Below, in pieces: positions 42,258-50,483 of a DNA stretch of 64,000 bases. A program made the translations under genes and the position numbers. The notes beneath the pieces were generated by a model. The model worked only from the letters and a program-made list of their open reading frames with translations, did no database searches and was not told the origin of the DNA. The DNA comes from CAZMLC01 sp964567125 (lineage in GTDB: Bacteria; Verrucomicrobiota; Kiritimatiellia; RFP12; UBA1067). How positions within the stretch are numbered: the first letter of the stretch is position 1; each line of letters starts with the position of its first letter. The DNA lies in NCBI GenBank assembly GCA_964567125.1, contig CAZMLC010000005.1:1-64000 (forward strand), read 5' to 3'.

Positions 42258-44666
42258 ATGAGGCGCATGTGGAGTCGGGTTCATCGCATCGTCGTGCGCT
42301 GTAGTTTTCTTGCTGTCGCGTTGCTTATGCCGTGCCGTGGTGAAGGCATGCAGCCGCGTGACGGTGCTGATCTGCCTGCGTCGATCAAAGCAAAGATCCC
42401 TCCGTGCATCTTCGTGCGGCGCAAAGCCGGCTATGGATTGCGCGGTACCAACGCCACGATGTTTTCGCGCCGGACAGAGCAGGGCTCTTCCATTGAGATC
42501 TATGATCCGCAGTGCACGAATGGCCCTGTGCGCGTGCTCTTTTCAACCGAGAAAGGGTTTGTTTGGGATGTCGATCTCTCGTGGGATGGCACGAAGATTC
42601 TCTTTACATATAAGATCGATGTCAATGCGCCCTTTCATCTCTGGGAGATCCGCGTTGACGGATCCGGACTTCGTCCGTTAACCGATGGCCCTTATCACGA
42701 TTTTAACGGCGTTTATACGCCGGATGGAAAGATCGTTTTCTGTTCATCGCGCGTCGAGGCCTATTCTTACTGTCAGGATTTTCTTGCATCTGCGCTGTAT
42801 GCGTGCGATGCGGATGGAGGCACGATCACGCGCATCGATTTTACAACCTTGTGTTCCATGAAACCTTCGGTCATGGATGACGGGACGATCCTGTTTACGC
42901 GGTGGGAGTATCAGGATAAGAATATTTTCATGTGGCAGGGGCTCTGGACGATTCAGCCCGATGGACGCAATATGCAGCTTTATTATGGCAACACCGTGAC
43001 GATTCCCAATGCGCGCTATGGCGGACGTCAGGTTCCGCATACGGAGGATGTGCTCTTCACCATGGCCGCGCACCATCATCCGCCGATCGGCGATATCGCG
43101 CTGCTGACCCGGTCAAAGGGGATCGAGAACTGTGCGGCGATGCGCAAGGTTACTTTTGAGACGCCCTATGAGCTGCGTGTCGGTAAAGATTGGCGCGATT
43201 GCAATTGGGGACCAGGGGATCGCTTTTATCCGGATACGGTAACCGATCCTTGCCCGATTTTTGATGGTCTGTTCCTGGCTTCAGTCATGACGCCATCTGG
43301 GTCAGGGAAAGCATTCCGTTTGTATGCGTGCACCTATACGGGGGAACGCTATGCAGTACCGGTGGGCGATCATGTCTTCAGCGCGATCCCGCTGCGCGTC
43401 CGAGCATTACCGGCCACCACACGCGCAACGCTTGAAACGCAGACTCAACACGAGGGGCTCTGCTATGTACAGAATGTCTACAATGGACTTGCTGAACAAG
43501 GGGTTACGAATGGCCAGGTCGCGGCCTTGCGCATTATGCGGACGCTGCCGAAGACGTACAATACCGAGGGGCCGCGCTTTCATGACCATTATCCAGTGAT
43601 GAGTTATGGTACCTACTACGCGAAGGAAATCGTCGGGGAGGTGCCTGTTGCAGCAGACGGTTCGGCCTATTTCCAGGTTCCTACGCAGTGCGAATTGCAC
43701 TTTATCGCGCTCGATCGCGCGGGTAAGGAAATTCAACGTATGGGATCGGTCTTTCAGGTTGTCTCCGGTGAGACCGTCGCCTGTGCCGGATGTCATGAGT
43801 CGCGCTTGCGGGCCCCGACCGTTGCCGCGCAGACGGTTTTGCGCGCCAATCGGATTCCTGATCAACCGCGTGCGCCCTCGTGGGGAAGCGGCCCCATTGA
43901 TTATGTCCGTTGGGTGCAACCGGTTTTTGATCAGTATTGCGTGCGCTGTCATTCCGGTGCCACGCCGCCCAAGCGCGTTGATCTGACCGGCGACAAGACG
44001 CGTTTCTTCTGCCTGTCGTATGAGGTGTTGTGCGGACGTAAATGGGTGGATTATTTCTATATCAATCGCGGACCAACCGGGGTTTTCCCCGCACGTCAGA
44101 CAGGGTCTTTTGTAAGTCGTCTTACGCAGCTGATCGAGGAAAAACACCACGATGTCGATATGGACGAAGAGAGCCGCCGCAGGATTTATGCATGGATCGA
44201 TTCAAATGTCATCTACTATCCAAGTTTTGACATGTCGCGGCCGCACACAGTCGGCGGACGCGATCCGTGGACGTGCCTCAATGAAAAGGGAAAGCTGGTC
44301 CATGAAGCGTGGTTTGATGAATTGAATCAAGTTTACAAGGAATCGTGCATCAGCTGCCATCAACCGCTTGACGAAGACGAGGGGTGGCGGAAATGGACGC
44401 CTGCTTTGGAGTGGATCAACCATACGCATCCTGAAAATAGCCGCTTGCTGACCGCGCATCTCACGAAGGAAGAGGGCGGCTACGGATTGGCCGCGAAAAA
44501 AGAGCAGCAGCCTGAAATGCCACTGTTGACAAAACAGCACGCAACGTATCAGCGGTTGCTTGCTGCGCTGCAAAAAGGGCATCGTGCACTTTTGGATAAA
44601 CCGCGGATGGACATGACAAACAGCGTTGCCGTTCCGCAGAAGCGTGAGTTTGGCCGGACTTTTTAA
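42258..44666 (+). CDS. HzsA-related secreted multihaem c-type cytochrome with beta-propeller
   Basis: An 802-residue protein with a signal peptide (core SFLAVALLMPC). Residues about 50-330 are TolB-like propeller blades (WDVDLSWDGTKILFTY, YHDFNGVYTPDGKIVF). Three CxxCH haem-attachment motifs follow: C509-H513 (CAGCH), C561-H565 (CVRCH) and C697-H701 (CISCH). This layout matches proteins related to the alpha subunit of anammox hydrazine synthase, common in PVC genomes without anammox. A redox or electron-transfer role in the periplasm is likely; hydrazine chemistry is not implied. GGGGAGG precedes the ATG. It lies between a GH78-like gene and recJ with tiny gaps. Confidence 0.8.
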   Translation: MRRMWSRVHRIVVRCSFLAVALLMPCRGEGMQPRDGADLPASIKAKIPPCIFVRRKAGYGLRGTNATMFSRRTEQGSSIEIYDPQCTNGPVRVLFSTEKGFVWDVDLSWDGTKILFTYKIDVNAPFHLWEIRVDGSGLRPLTDGPYHDFNGVYTPDGKIVFCSSRVEAYSYCQDFLASALYACDADGGTITRIDFTTLCSMKPSVMDDGTILFTRWEYQDKNIFMWQGLWTIQPDGRNMQLYYGNTVTIPNARYGGRQVPHTEDVLFTMAAHHHPPIGDIALLTRSKGIENCAAMRKVTFETPYELRVGKDWRDCNWGPGDRFYPDTVTDPCPIFDGLFLASVMTPSGSGKAFRLYACTYTGERYAVPVGDHVFSAIPLRVRALPATTRATLETQTQHEGLCYVQNVYNGLAEQGVTNGQVAALRIMRTLPKTYNTEGPRFHDHYPVMSYGTYYAKEIVGEVPVAADGSAYFQVPTQCELHFIALDRAGKEIQRMGSVFQVVSGETVACAGCHESRLRAPTVAAQTVLRANRIPDQPRAPSWGSGPIDYVRWVQPVFDQYCVRCHSGATPPKRVDLTGDKTRFFCLSYEVLCGRKWVDYFYINRGPTGVFPARQTGSFVSRLTQLIEEKHHDVDMDEESRRRIYAWIDSNVIYYPSFDMSRPHTVGGRDPWTCLNEKGKLVHEAWFDELNQVYKESCISCHQPLDEDEGWRKWTPALEWINHTHPENSRLLTAHLTKEEGGYGLAAKKEQQPEMPLLTKQHATYQRLLAALQKGHRALLDKPRMDMTNSVAVPQKREFGRTF

Positions 44667-44673
44667 TACCCCT

Positions 44674-46440
44674 ATGGAACAACATGGCATGACACAGTCC
44701 GCGGAATGCGAATCCTTCGTGCAACAGATTGCACATGAATTCGCATTGCCGGTGCCGCTCGCCCGACTGCTTGTAGCACGCGGATATTGCGATGTAGCAC
44801 GCGTGACTCAGTTTCTGACGCTCGATTTTAATGCGCAATGGAGTCATCCCTATCAGATGCCGGGGGTCCGTGAGGCAGCCGAGGTGATATGGACGGCGAT
44901 TGTGGCGCAGAAAATGATCGTTGTCTACGGCGATTACGATGTCGATGGCGTCACCGCGACGGCAACACTGGTCGATGCGATCCAGCGCTTCGGCGGCACT
45001 GTTGCGCCGTTTTTGCCTCGGCGCGAACGCGATGGTTATGGCCTCACGGAATCAGGGGTCCGGCATTGCCTCGCGTCGCTGGCGCAGAAACCGGGCCTGC
45101 TGATTACGGTGGATTGCGGCATTGGCGCGTGCGCGGTGGTTGACCAGTTGCAGGCGCAAGCCATCGATGTGATCATCACGGATCATCATGCGCCGGATAG
45201 CTGTTTGCCTAACGCCCGCGCGATTGTGAATCCGCAATTGCCCGGCTCGCCGGATACGGCACGTCACCTCTGCGGTGCCGGTGTTGCGCTTAAGGTGGTC
45301 CATGCTATGGTACAGTGGGGACGTGAAAATGCTGTCTATGACGGACCTTTGTTCGCCCATGAACTGCTCGTCCGCGTGGGGCTTGCCACGGTTGCCGATG
45401 TGGTGCCGCTCGTCGGTGAAAACCGTTTGCTGGCCGGACTTTCCATGCGCCTTTTTCAGAAATATTCAGGCGTCGGGTTGCGTGCGTTGCTGCTGAAGGC
45501 GTGCAAACACCAGCAGGATGTGCCTGATGCGTTCACCTACGGGTTCCTACTGGGACCGCGACTCAATGCCGCTGGACGGTTGACGTGTGCGGATCTGGCC
45601 TATAATCTGCTTGTGACGCAGAATCTGGATGACGCGACACTTCTTGCTGCACAGCTGGATCAATTGAATGCGGAACGCCGCACGCAGGAGAAAACCCTCG
45701 CGGAGGCGGCGTGGCTGCAATGCACTGGAAAATATGCCGTAGATGAACGCGCGAATTGTGCTCGCCAGCGGGCTGCCTTGGTTGCAGGCGGCCGCGTTGA
45801 GGACGGTTGGCATCCTGGCTTGATCGGGATTGTTGCCGCGCGGCTTTGCGATGTTGCGCGTATTCCCGTCGCTGTGGTTGCTGTTGATGCGCAGGGGCGC
45901 GGCCGAGGTTCTGTCCGCGCACCCGAGGGCTATCATGTGGTGGACGCGTTGAAGCAGGTCGCGGATGTGCTGGAAGGGTTTGGCGGACACGCCTGCGCTG
46001 GAGGCTTTACGCTGAAACCCGGAATGTTAGACGCGTTTAAAACGCAGTTCGAACACAGCTGCGAGCAACAGCGTCAGCAGGTTCCCGCATCCCCGTATCG
46101 TGTAGATGACTGGTTGCAGGCGGAAGATATTACCTTGGCCTTTTATCAGAACGAGCAACGCCTGGCCCCCTTCGGCGTAGGTAATCCAAAGCCGTGCTGG
46201 GGCGTGCGCAATGTCATGCTCGACGAGGTGCGTACAATGGGTGCGGACGGTGCGCATCTGCAACTGCGCTGGGTGTTTCCTGCGGGTCAAAGCCTACGCG
46301 GCGTCTGGTTTCATGCCGCGGCGAAGCAGGAGAGCCTGCGTCGCGCAAGCCATTTTGATATCGTTTTTGAACTTGCGGAAAACGTGTACAACAATCGGCG
46401 AAGTATCGAGCTGATGATGATCGACGCGATCCCGCTGTGA
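44674..46440 (+). CDS. recJ: Single-stranded-DNA-specific exonuclease RecJ
   Basis: A 588-residue DHH-family exonuclease. Motif I is VVYGDYDVDGVTATA (D87, D89, D91), motif III is ITDHHAP (170-172), the DHHA1 domain has GFGGHACAGGF, and an OB-fold end follows. It degrades 5' ends of ssDNA in recombination and mismatch repair. The ATG at 44674 is seven bases after the previous stop; a second ATG at 44689 is possible. It converges on bioA with nine bases between. Confidence 0.94.
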   Translation: MEQHGMTQSAECESFVQQIAHEFALPVPLARLLVARGYCDVARVTQFLTLDFNAQWSHPYQMPGVREAAEVIWTAIVAQKMIVVYGDYDVDGVTATATLVDAIQRFGGTVAPFLPRRERDGYGLTESGVRHCLASLAQKPGLLITVDCGIGACAVVDQLQAQAIDVIITDHHAPDSCLPNARAIVNPQLPGSPDTARHLCGAGVALKVVHAMVQWGRENAVYDGPLFAHELLVRVGLATVADVVPLVGENRLLAGLSMRLFQKYSGVGLRALLLKACKHQQDVPDAFTYGFLLGPRLNAAGRLTCADLAYNLLVTQNLDDATLLAAQLDQLNAERRTQEKTLAEAAWLQCTGKYAVDERANCARQRAALVAGGRVEDGWHPGLIGIVAARLCDVARIPVAVVAVDAQGRGRGSVRAPEGYHVVDALKQVADVLEGFGGHACAGGFTLKPGMLDAFKTQFEHSCEQQRQQVPASPYRVDDWLQAEDITLAFYQNEQRLAPFGVGNPKPCWGVRNVMLDEVRTMGADGAHLQLRWVFPAGQSLRGVWFHAAAKQESLRRASHFDIVFELAENVYNNRRSIELMMIDAIPL

Positions 46441-46449
46441 CGCGTTGGG

Positions 46450-47736
46450 CTACGATGCGACACGATCGAGTAAACGTCCCATGGCCGCTGTAATCTGGTG
46501 GATCTCTTCAGTCGAGGTGATAAAAGGCGGCATGGTGTATAAATAGCCGTCGAAGGGGCGCAGCCAGACGCCGGTCTCACGCGCGTTGTCATGAACCTGT
46601 GCCAGCGTCGGCATGGTCTTTAATTCCAAAACGCCGATGGCACCCAGAACCCGTACATCTGTAACGTTCGGGTGGTTTTGATAGCGTGACAATTGATCGC
46701 GGAGTTCCGTTTCGATACGCTGGACGCGGGCTTGCCAGTCATAGGTGCGCAGCAGCTTGAGCGAGGCGCACGCAGCGGCGCAGGCCAGCGGATTACCCAT
46801 GTAGGTTGGACCATGCATAAACGCGCCGGGCGTGGTGCTGCAGATCGTGGCCGCGACGTCGTCCGTAGCGATCGCCGCAGCCAGCGTGATGGCACCGCCG
46901 GTTAAAATTTTCCCCACGGTGATGATGTCCGGCAGAACCAGCGCATGTTCCATGGCGAAGCAGGTGCCTGTTCGGCCAAAGCCTGTTGCGATTTCGTCGA
47001 AGATCAGCAAAAGACCCAGTTCATCGCAGGCGCTGCGCAAGGCGCGCAGATAGTTGGGATGGTAGAACCACATGGCATTACCGCCTTGAAAGATCGGTTC
47101 AACGATCACAGCGGCGATTTCATGCTGGTGCTGGCGCAGCTGCGCAATCATACGCTCCGTCTGCGCCGTGTCCCAAACGCCAGCGAAAGGAATGGTCGGC
47201 TTTTCCAGAAACACATGGTTGGGCAACATGCCGCGGAAAAGCGTGTGCATGCCGTTGGGATCGCTGAGCGCCATGGTGCCGAGCGTATCGCCGTGATAGG
47301 CGCCTGTCAACGCGGCTAACCGTGTGCGTGATGCATTGCCGCGGGCGAGCTGATATTGCACCGCCATTTTCGCGGCGCACTCAACCGCAATCGAACCGGA
47401 ATCCGCAAGGAAAACTTTTGAGAGCGAGGGGGGAAGATAGGTTTTCAGGATGGTGGCGAGTTCAATCGCGGGCTCATGGGTCATGCCGGCAAACATGACG
47501 TGCGTCATCTTGGCAGCCTGTTCCTGGATCGCCTGGACAATCGCCGGATGGTTGTGGCCATGCGCAACGCACCACCAGCTGGAGACCGCATCAATGACCT
47601 CCAGCCCGTCGGCAAAGCGGATTTTCGTGCCCTGTGCGGAAACCGCCATGTTTACCGGCGGCGGCTGGGTGATCGATGCATAGGGATGCCAAAGGCTTTC
47701 GCGATCAGCGGCAAGCAGTGTTTCAAGTGAAGTCAT
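46450..47736 (-). CDS. bioA: Adenosylmethionine-8-amino-7-oxononanoate aminotransferase
   Basis: A 428-residue class III PLP aminotransferase. It has the BioA signatures WHPYASIT near the N-terminus and DAVSSWWCVAHGHNHP, the PLP-binding IFDEIATGFGRTG, and the Schiff-base Lys in TVGKILTGG. It converts KAPA to DAPA in biotin synthesis using SAM as amino donor. No other bio genes lie nearby. A promoter at leaderless spacing precedes it. Confidence 0.94.
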   Translation of the reverse strand: MTSLETLLAADRESLWHPYASITQPPPVNMAVSAQGTKIRFADGLEVIDAVSSWWCVAHGHNHPAIVQAIQEQAAKMTHVMFAGMTHEPAIELATILKTYLPPSLSKVFLADSGSIAVECAAKMAVQYQLARGNASRTRLAALTGAYHGDTLGTMALSDPNGMHTLFRGMLPNHVFLEKPTIPFAGVWDTAQTERMIAQLRQHQHEIAAVIVEPIFQGGNAMWFYHPNYLRALRSACDELGLLLIFDEIATGFGRTGTCFAMEHALVLPDIITVGKILTGGAITLAAAIATDDVAATICSTTPGAFMHGPTYMGNPLACAAACASLKLLRTYDWQARVQRIETELRDQLSRYQNHPNVTDVRVLGAIGVLELKTMPTLAQVHDNARETGVWLRPFDGYLYTMPPFITSTEEIHQITAAMGRLLDRVAS

Positions 47737-47742
47737 GTATGC

Positions 47743-47772
47743 AGTTTACCGCAAAACGCGTGAACGGGGCAA
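47743..47772 (-). promoter_or_regulatory. Leaderless promoter of bioA
   Basis: On the minus strand TTGCCC (47772-47767), 18 bases, TAAACT (47748-47743) and exactly six bases to the ATG at 47736. No ribosome-binding site is present. Confidence 0.5.
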
Positions 47773-47792
47773 GGGAGAAAGGCGCTTTTGCA

Positions 47793-47821
47793 TTGTCTGG
47801 CAGCAGGATACCGCGTATACT
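47793..47821 (+). promoter_or_regulatory. Promoter of the 878-residue secreted protein gene
   Basis: TTGTCT (47793-47798), 17 bases, TATACT (47816-47821). It faces away from the bioA promoter 20 bases off. The mRNA leader would be about 18 bases without an evident ribosome-binding site. Confidence 0.5.
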
Positions 47822-47846
47822 CCCTCCCGTATCAAGCGAGTTGACC

Positions 47847-50483
47847 ATGAAAAAACTTATTTTAGCTTTGGGATTAGTGGCGTGTCAGGTCTGGGCCGAT
47901 GCGCCGGTGACGCTTTCGTTTACGCAACCTGACTTGCAATGGAAAGGGAATCCGCGCGCCGTGCTCGATGCGACTCAGCCGCAGGATCTGCAGGTTTCCA
48001 TTACCGGGGAGGACCCGTGGATTGAATCGACCTATTTTCCGGTTCATTTCAGTGACAAGGTGAAGAAAATCGCGGTGCGTTTGGAAGCGGAGACCGATAA
48101 TGACGGGACCTGCCAGCTCTTTTATGCTGCGCCAAACCAGGCCTTTTCCGAAACGCGGATGGCGACGTTAAAGCAGACGGGAAAAGGCATCTATACAGGC
48201 GAAATCGTTTTTTCCGCCGCATCGTTGCGTCTGCGGATCGATCCGCCGGGGGATCGCGGATGTGCGCTCTTTAAGCGCCTTGCGCTGCTTCCGCGGATTC
48301 CCTTGGCACAACCGCCGTTGACGCCGTCTTCGTTTTTCCAGCTTTCGTCGCCGCTTGCCACCGCGTGCGGCCCGCTGGGGATCTTGGCGCAAGGCTATGC
48401 GTTTGGCCGTTGGACGTATACACAAAACGGACGTGTCGTCGCACGCGGGAATGCTGAGGAGAAACTGCTCTATCTCGATCGTAAAGACGCCGTTGCTGAA
48501 CTCGCATGGGGGGCGCAACGCGTTTGCGTTCAACCCTACACGAACGGGTATTGCGCGGCTTTTACAGCCACGGATCGCGATGGCGTTTTGTGGACGGTTA
48601 AGCGGACGGTTGAAGCGCAGCCCCACGGCATCACGATCGCAACGACCGTCGAGGTCTCACAGGAACGCAAAGTTGTCTTTTTGCCCTGGCTGACCCTGTT
48701 TGCTGGCGAAGCAACGTGCGGCACCAACAAGACGCAGGCGCTTCTTCCGGGCATTGAATACCTTGCCAATGAGCCCTCTAGCAATGAGAAGGAGATTCGC
48801 GGACTGGCGGCCAACCGTCGCTTTGCCGAGCCCTATAAAGTCTGTTATCCGCTGATGGCAATCGGTGCGGACAATCAGTGGTTTGCATTGACCTGGCAGA
48901 AGGATGCGTGTGTGCAGCAGGTCTTTGATTCGCCGGATCGGCTCTTCGCCACAGCGGGACATCTCATGGGACTCTGGCTGCCGACCGTTTCGGTGTCGGA
49001 AACGGGACTGGACATTTATTCGACTGTAACCTTCAAGGCTGGCACACTCTATCGTGCGACAGCCTGTATGCTGACGGGACGCGGCGATGTCATGACCGAA
49101 CCCATTGCGCGCTACATTCAGATCCATGCGCTGCCTGCTTTGCCTGTGCGCAACGAAGAGCACTTTGACGCTGCGATCCGGTTGATGGCAGCAGGCTGGC
49201 TCGATTCAGCCGCTAAGGAGGGTACGAAATTCCGGCATGCGGTATGGGGCAGCTCATTCGGCGCCGCACAGGCTGAAGATGTGCCAGCCTATTTGCAATG
49301 GCTGGCGGCGCATGCGCGCGATCCTCGCTTGAAGCAGCGATTGCATGAGACCAGCGCGGAAGTCATTGCTGCGCTTCCGCCCGGTGCCTTGGGGGCGTGG
49401 GGCATCTCGCATATCCGCCGTCCAACCGGCGCGTTGCTCTATGGTCAGCTTGAAGCGCTCATCAAGCATGCCCGCCATCAGGTCGTGCAGCTGGCTGCCT
49501 CCATGCCCGATGGCAAGCTGATTTATCGTCCGGGCAAAGTGGATTTCGCCTCCACGCTGGGCTGCGACCATTGCAATGGATATAGCGCGATGCGCAGCGA
49601 GGATATGCTGCTCAATGCGACCTTGATCGGCGATGAGGCGGCCATTGAAAAGGCGCTCAGCGTTCTGGATAAAATGACCGGTCTGTATACCGGAAGCGTG
49701 CCGTGCGGCGCACAGCCGTGGGAAATGCCGCTCCATACACCGGATATTGTCGCTTCCGCGCGGCTGATCCGCTGTTATGTCTTGGGCTATCTGCTGAGCG
49801 GACGCGAAACCTATTTAGAGCAGGCGCGCTATTGGGCCTGGACCGGATTGTCGATGGTCTATCTGACACAACCCACAGCAGGGGAGATCGGTCTTTACGG
49901 CACGATCGGCGTGATCGGCGCAACCCAGTGGATCGCGCCGAACTGGATCGGTCAGCCTGTTCAGTGGTGCGGATTAGTTTACCGCTCAGCCTTAGAGGAT
50001 CTGGTACGGGTGGACACGACGTCTGCGCGGCACGTCTGGACTCAGGTTGCCCATGGCATCACGCTGACCGGCTTGCAGATGACCTTCCCAATCGGTGATC
50101 CTAAACAACGCGGTGGCTTGTTGCCCGATTACTTTCTGCTCAACGAGCAAATGCGCGACGGACCGGCGATCAATCCAGGCACGCTCCAAGCGCACCTCGG
50201 TGAACCGTTCGGGAAGTTGCCGCATTACACCGTGACGCGTCTGCACTCCGGGGCGTTAATCCACGTTGTTGGCGATGTTATTCCGTTTGCCGATCAAGCC
50301 GTGCACGTGAACGTGAGAAGCTGGGCCGAGCAGCATCGCCTTGTGGTGACGCGGCTTTCCGCACCGCGCGCGGTGCGTTGGAACCAAAAGCCCGTCGCCT
50401 TCACCTATTTGCAGGATGAGCGTGTGCTGATTGTTCCGGTTACGGGGAGCGGCGAACTGAACGTCGAAATTACTCCGCAGTGA
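47847..50483 (+). CDS. Large secreted protein of unknown function
   Basis: An 878-residue protein with a signal peptide (MKKLILALGLVACQVWA). Residues about 20-430 look like beta-rich domains. Residues about 430-730 look like an alpha-helical toroid (DAAIRLMAAGWLDSAAKEG, SEDMLLNATLIGDEAAIEKAL, SARLIRCYVLGYLLSGRETYLEQA). A C-terminal beta domain (residues 780-878) ends the chain. This beta plus (alpha/alpha) plus beta order recalls polysaccharide lyases and GH families with toroidal barrels, but I recognise no family motif. Conserved-looking residues are in LGCDHCNGYSAMRSEDM and QPWEMPLHTPDI. It overlaps the convergent M16 gene by 14 bases at the stops. Confidence 0.7.
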   Translation: MKKLILALGLVACQVWADAPVTLSFTQPDLQWKGNPRAVLDATQPQDLQVSITGEDPWIESTYFPVHFSDKVKKIAVRLEAETDNDGTCQLFYAAPNQAFSETRMATLKQTGKGIYTGEIVFSAASLRLRIDPPGDRGCALFKRLALLPRIPLAQPPLTPSSFFQLSSPLATACGPLGILAQGYAFGRWTYTQNGRVVARGNAEEKLLYLDRKDAVAELAWGAQRVCVQPYTNGYCAAFTATDRDGVLWTVKRTVEAQPHGITIATTVEVSQERKVVFLPWLTLFAGEATCGTNKTQALLPGIEYLANEPSSNEKEIRGLAANRRFAEPYKVCYPLMAIGADNQWFALTWQKDACVQQVFDSPDRLFATAGHLMGLWLPTVSVSETGLDIYSTVTFKAGTLYRATACMLTGRGDVMTEPIARYIQIHALPALPVRNEEHFDAAIRLMAAGWLDSAAKEGTKFRHAVWGSSFGAAQAEDVPAYLQWLAAHARDPRLKQRLHETSAEVIAALPPGALGAWGISHIRRPTGALLYGQLEALIKHARHQVVQLAASMPDGKLIYRPGKVDFASTLGCDHCNGYSAMRSEDMLLNATLIGDEAAIEKALSVLDKMTGLYTGSVPCGAQPWEMPLHTPDIVASARLIRCYVLGYLLSGRETYLEQARYWAWTGLSMVYLTQPTAGEIGLYGTIGVIGATQWIAPNWIGQPVQWCGLVYRSALEDLVRVDTTSARHVWTQVAHGITLTGLQMTFPIGDPKQRGGLLPDYFLLNEQMRDGPAINPGTLQAHLGEPFGKLPHYTVTRLHSGALIHVVGDVIPFADQAVHVNVRSWAEQHRLVVTRLSAPRAVRWNQKPVAFTYLQDERVLIVPVTGSGELNVEITPQ

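Noticed and set aside
42258..44666. Evidence for anammox or hydrazine metabolism
   Set aside because: Only a distant alpha-subunit-like protein is present, with no HzsB/HzsC, hydrazine dehydrogenase or nitrite genes in the window.
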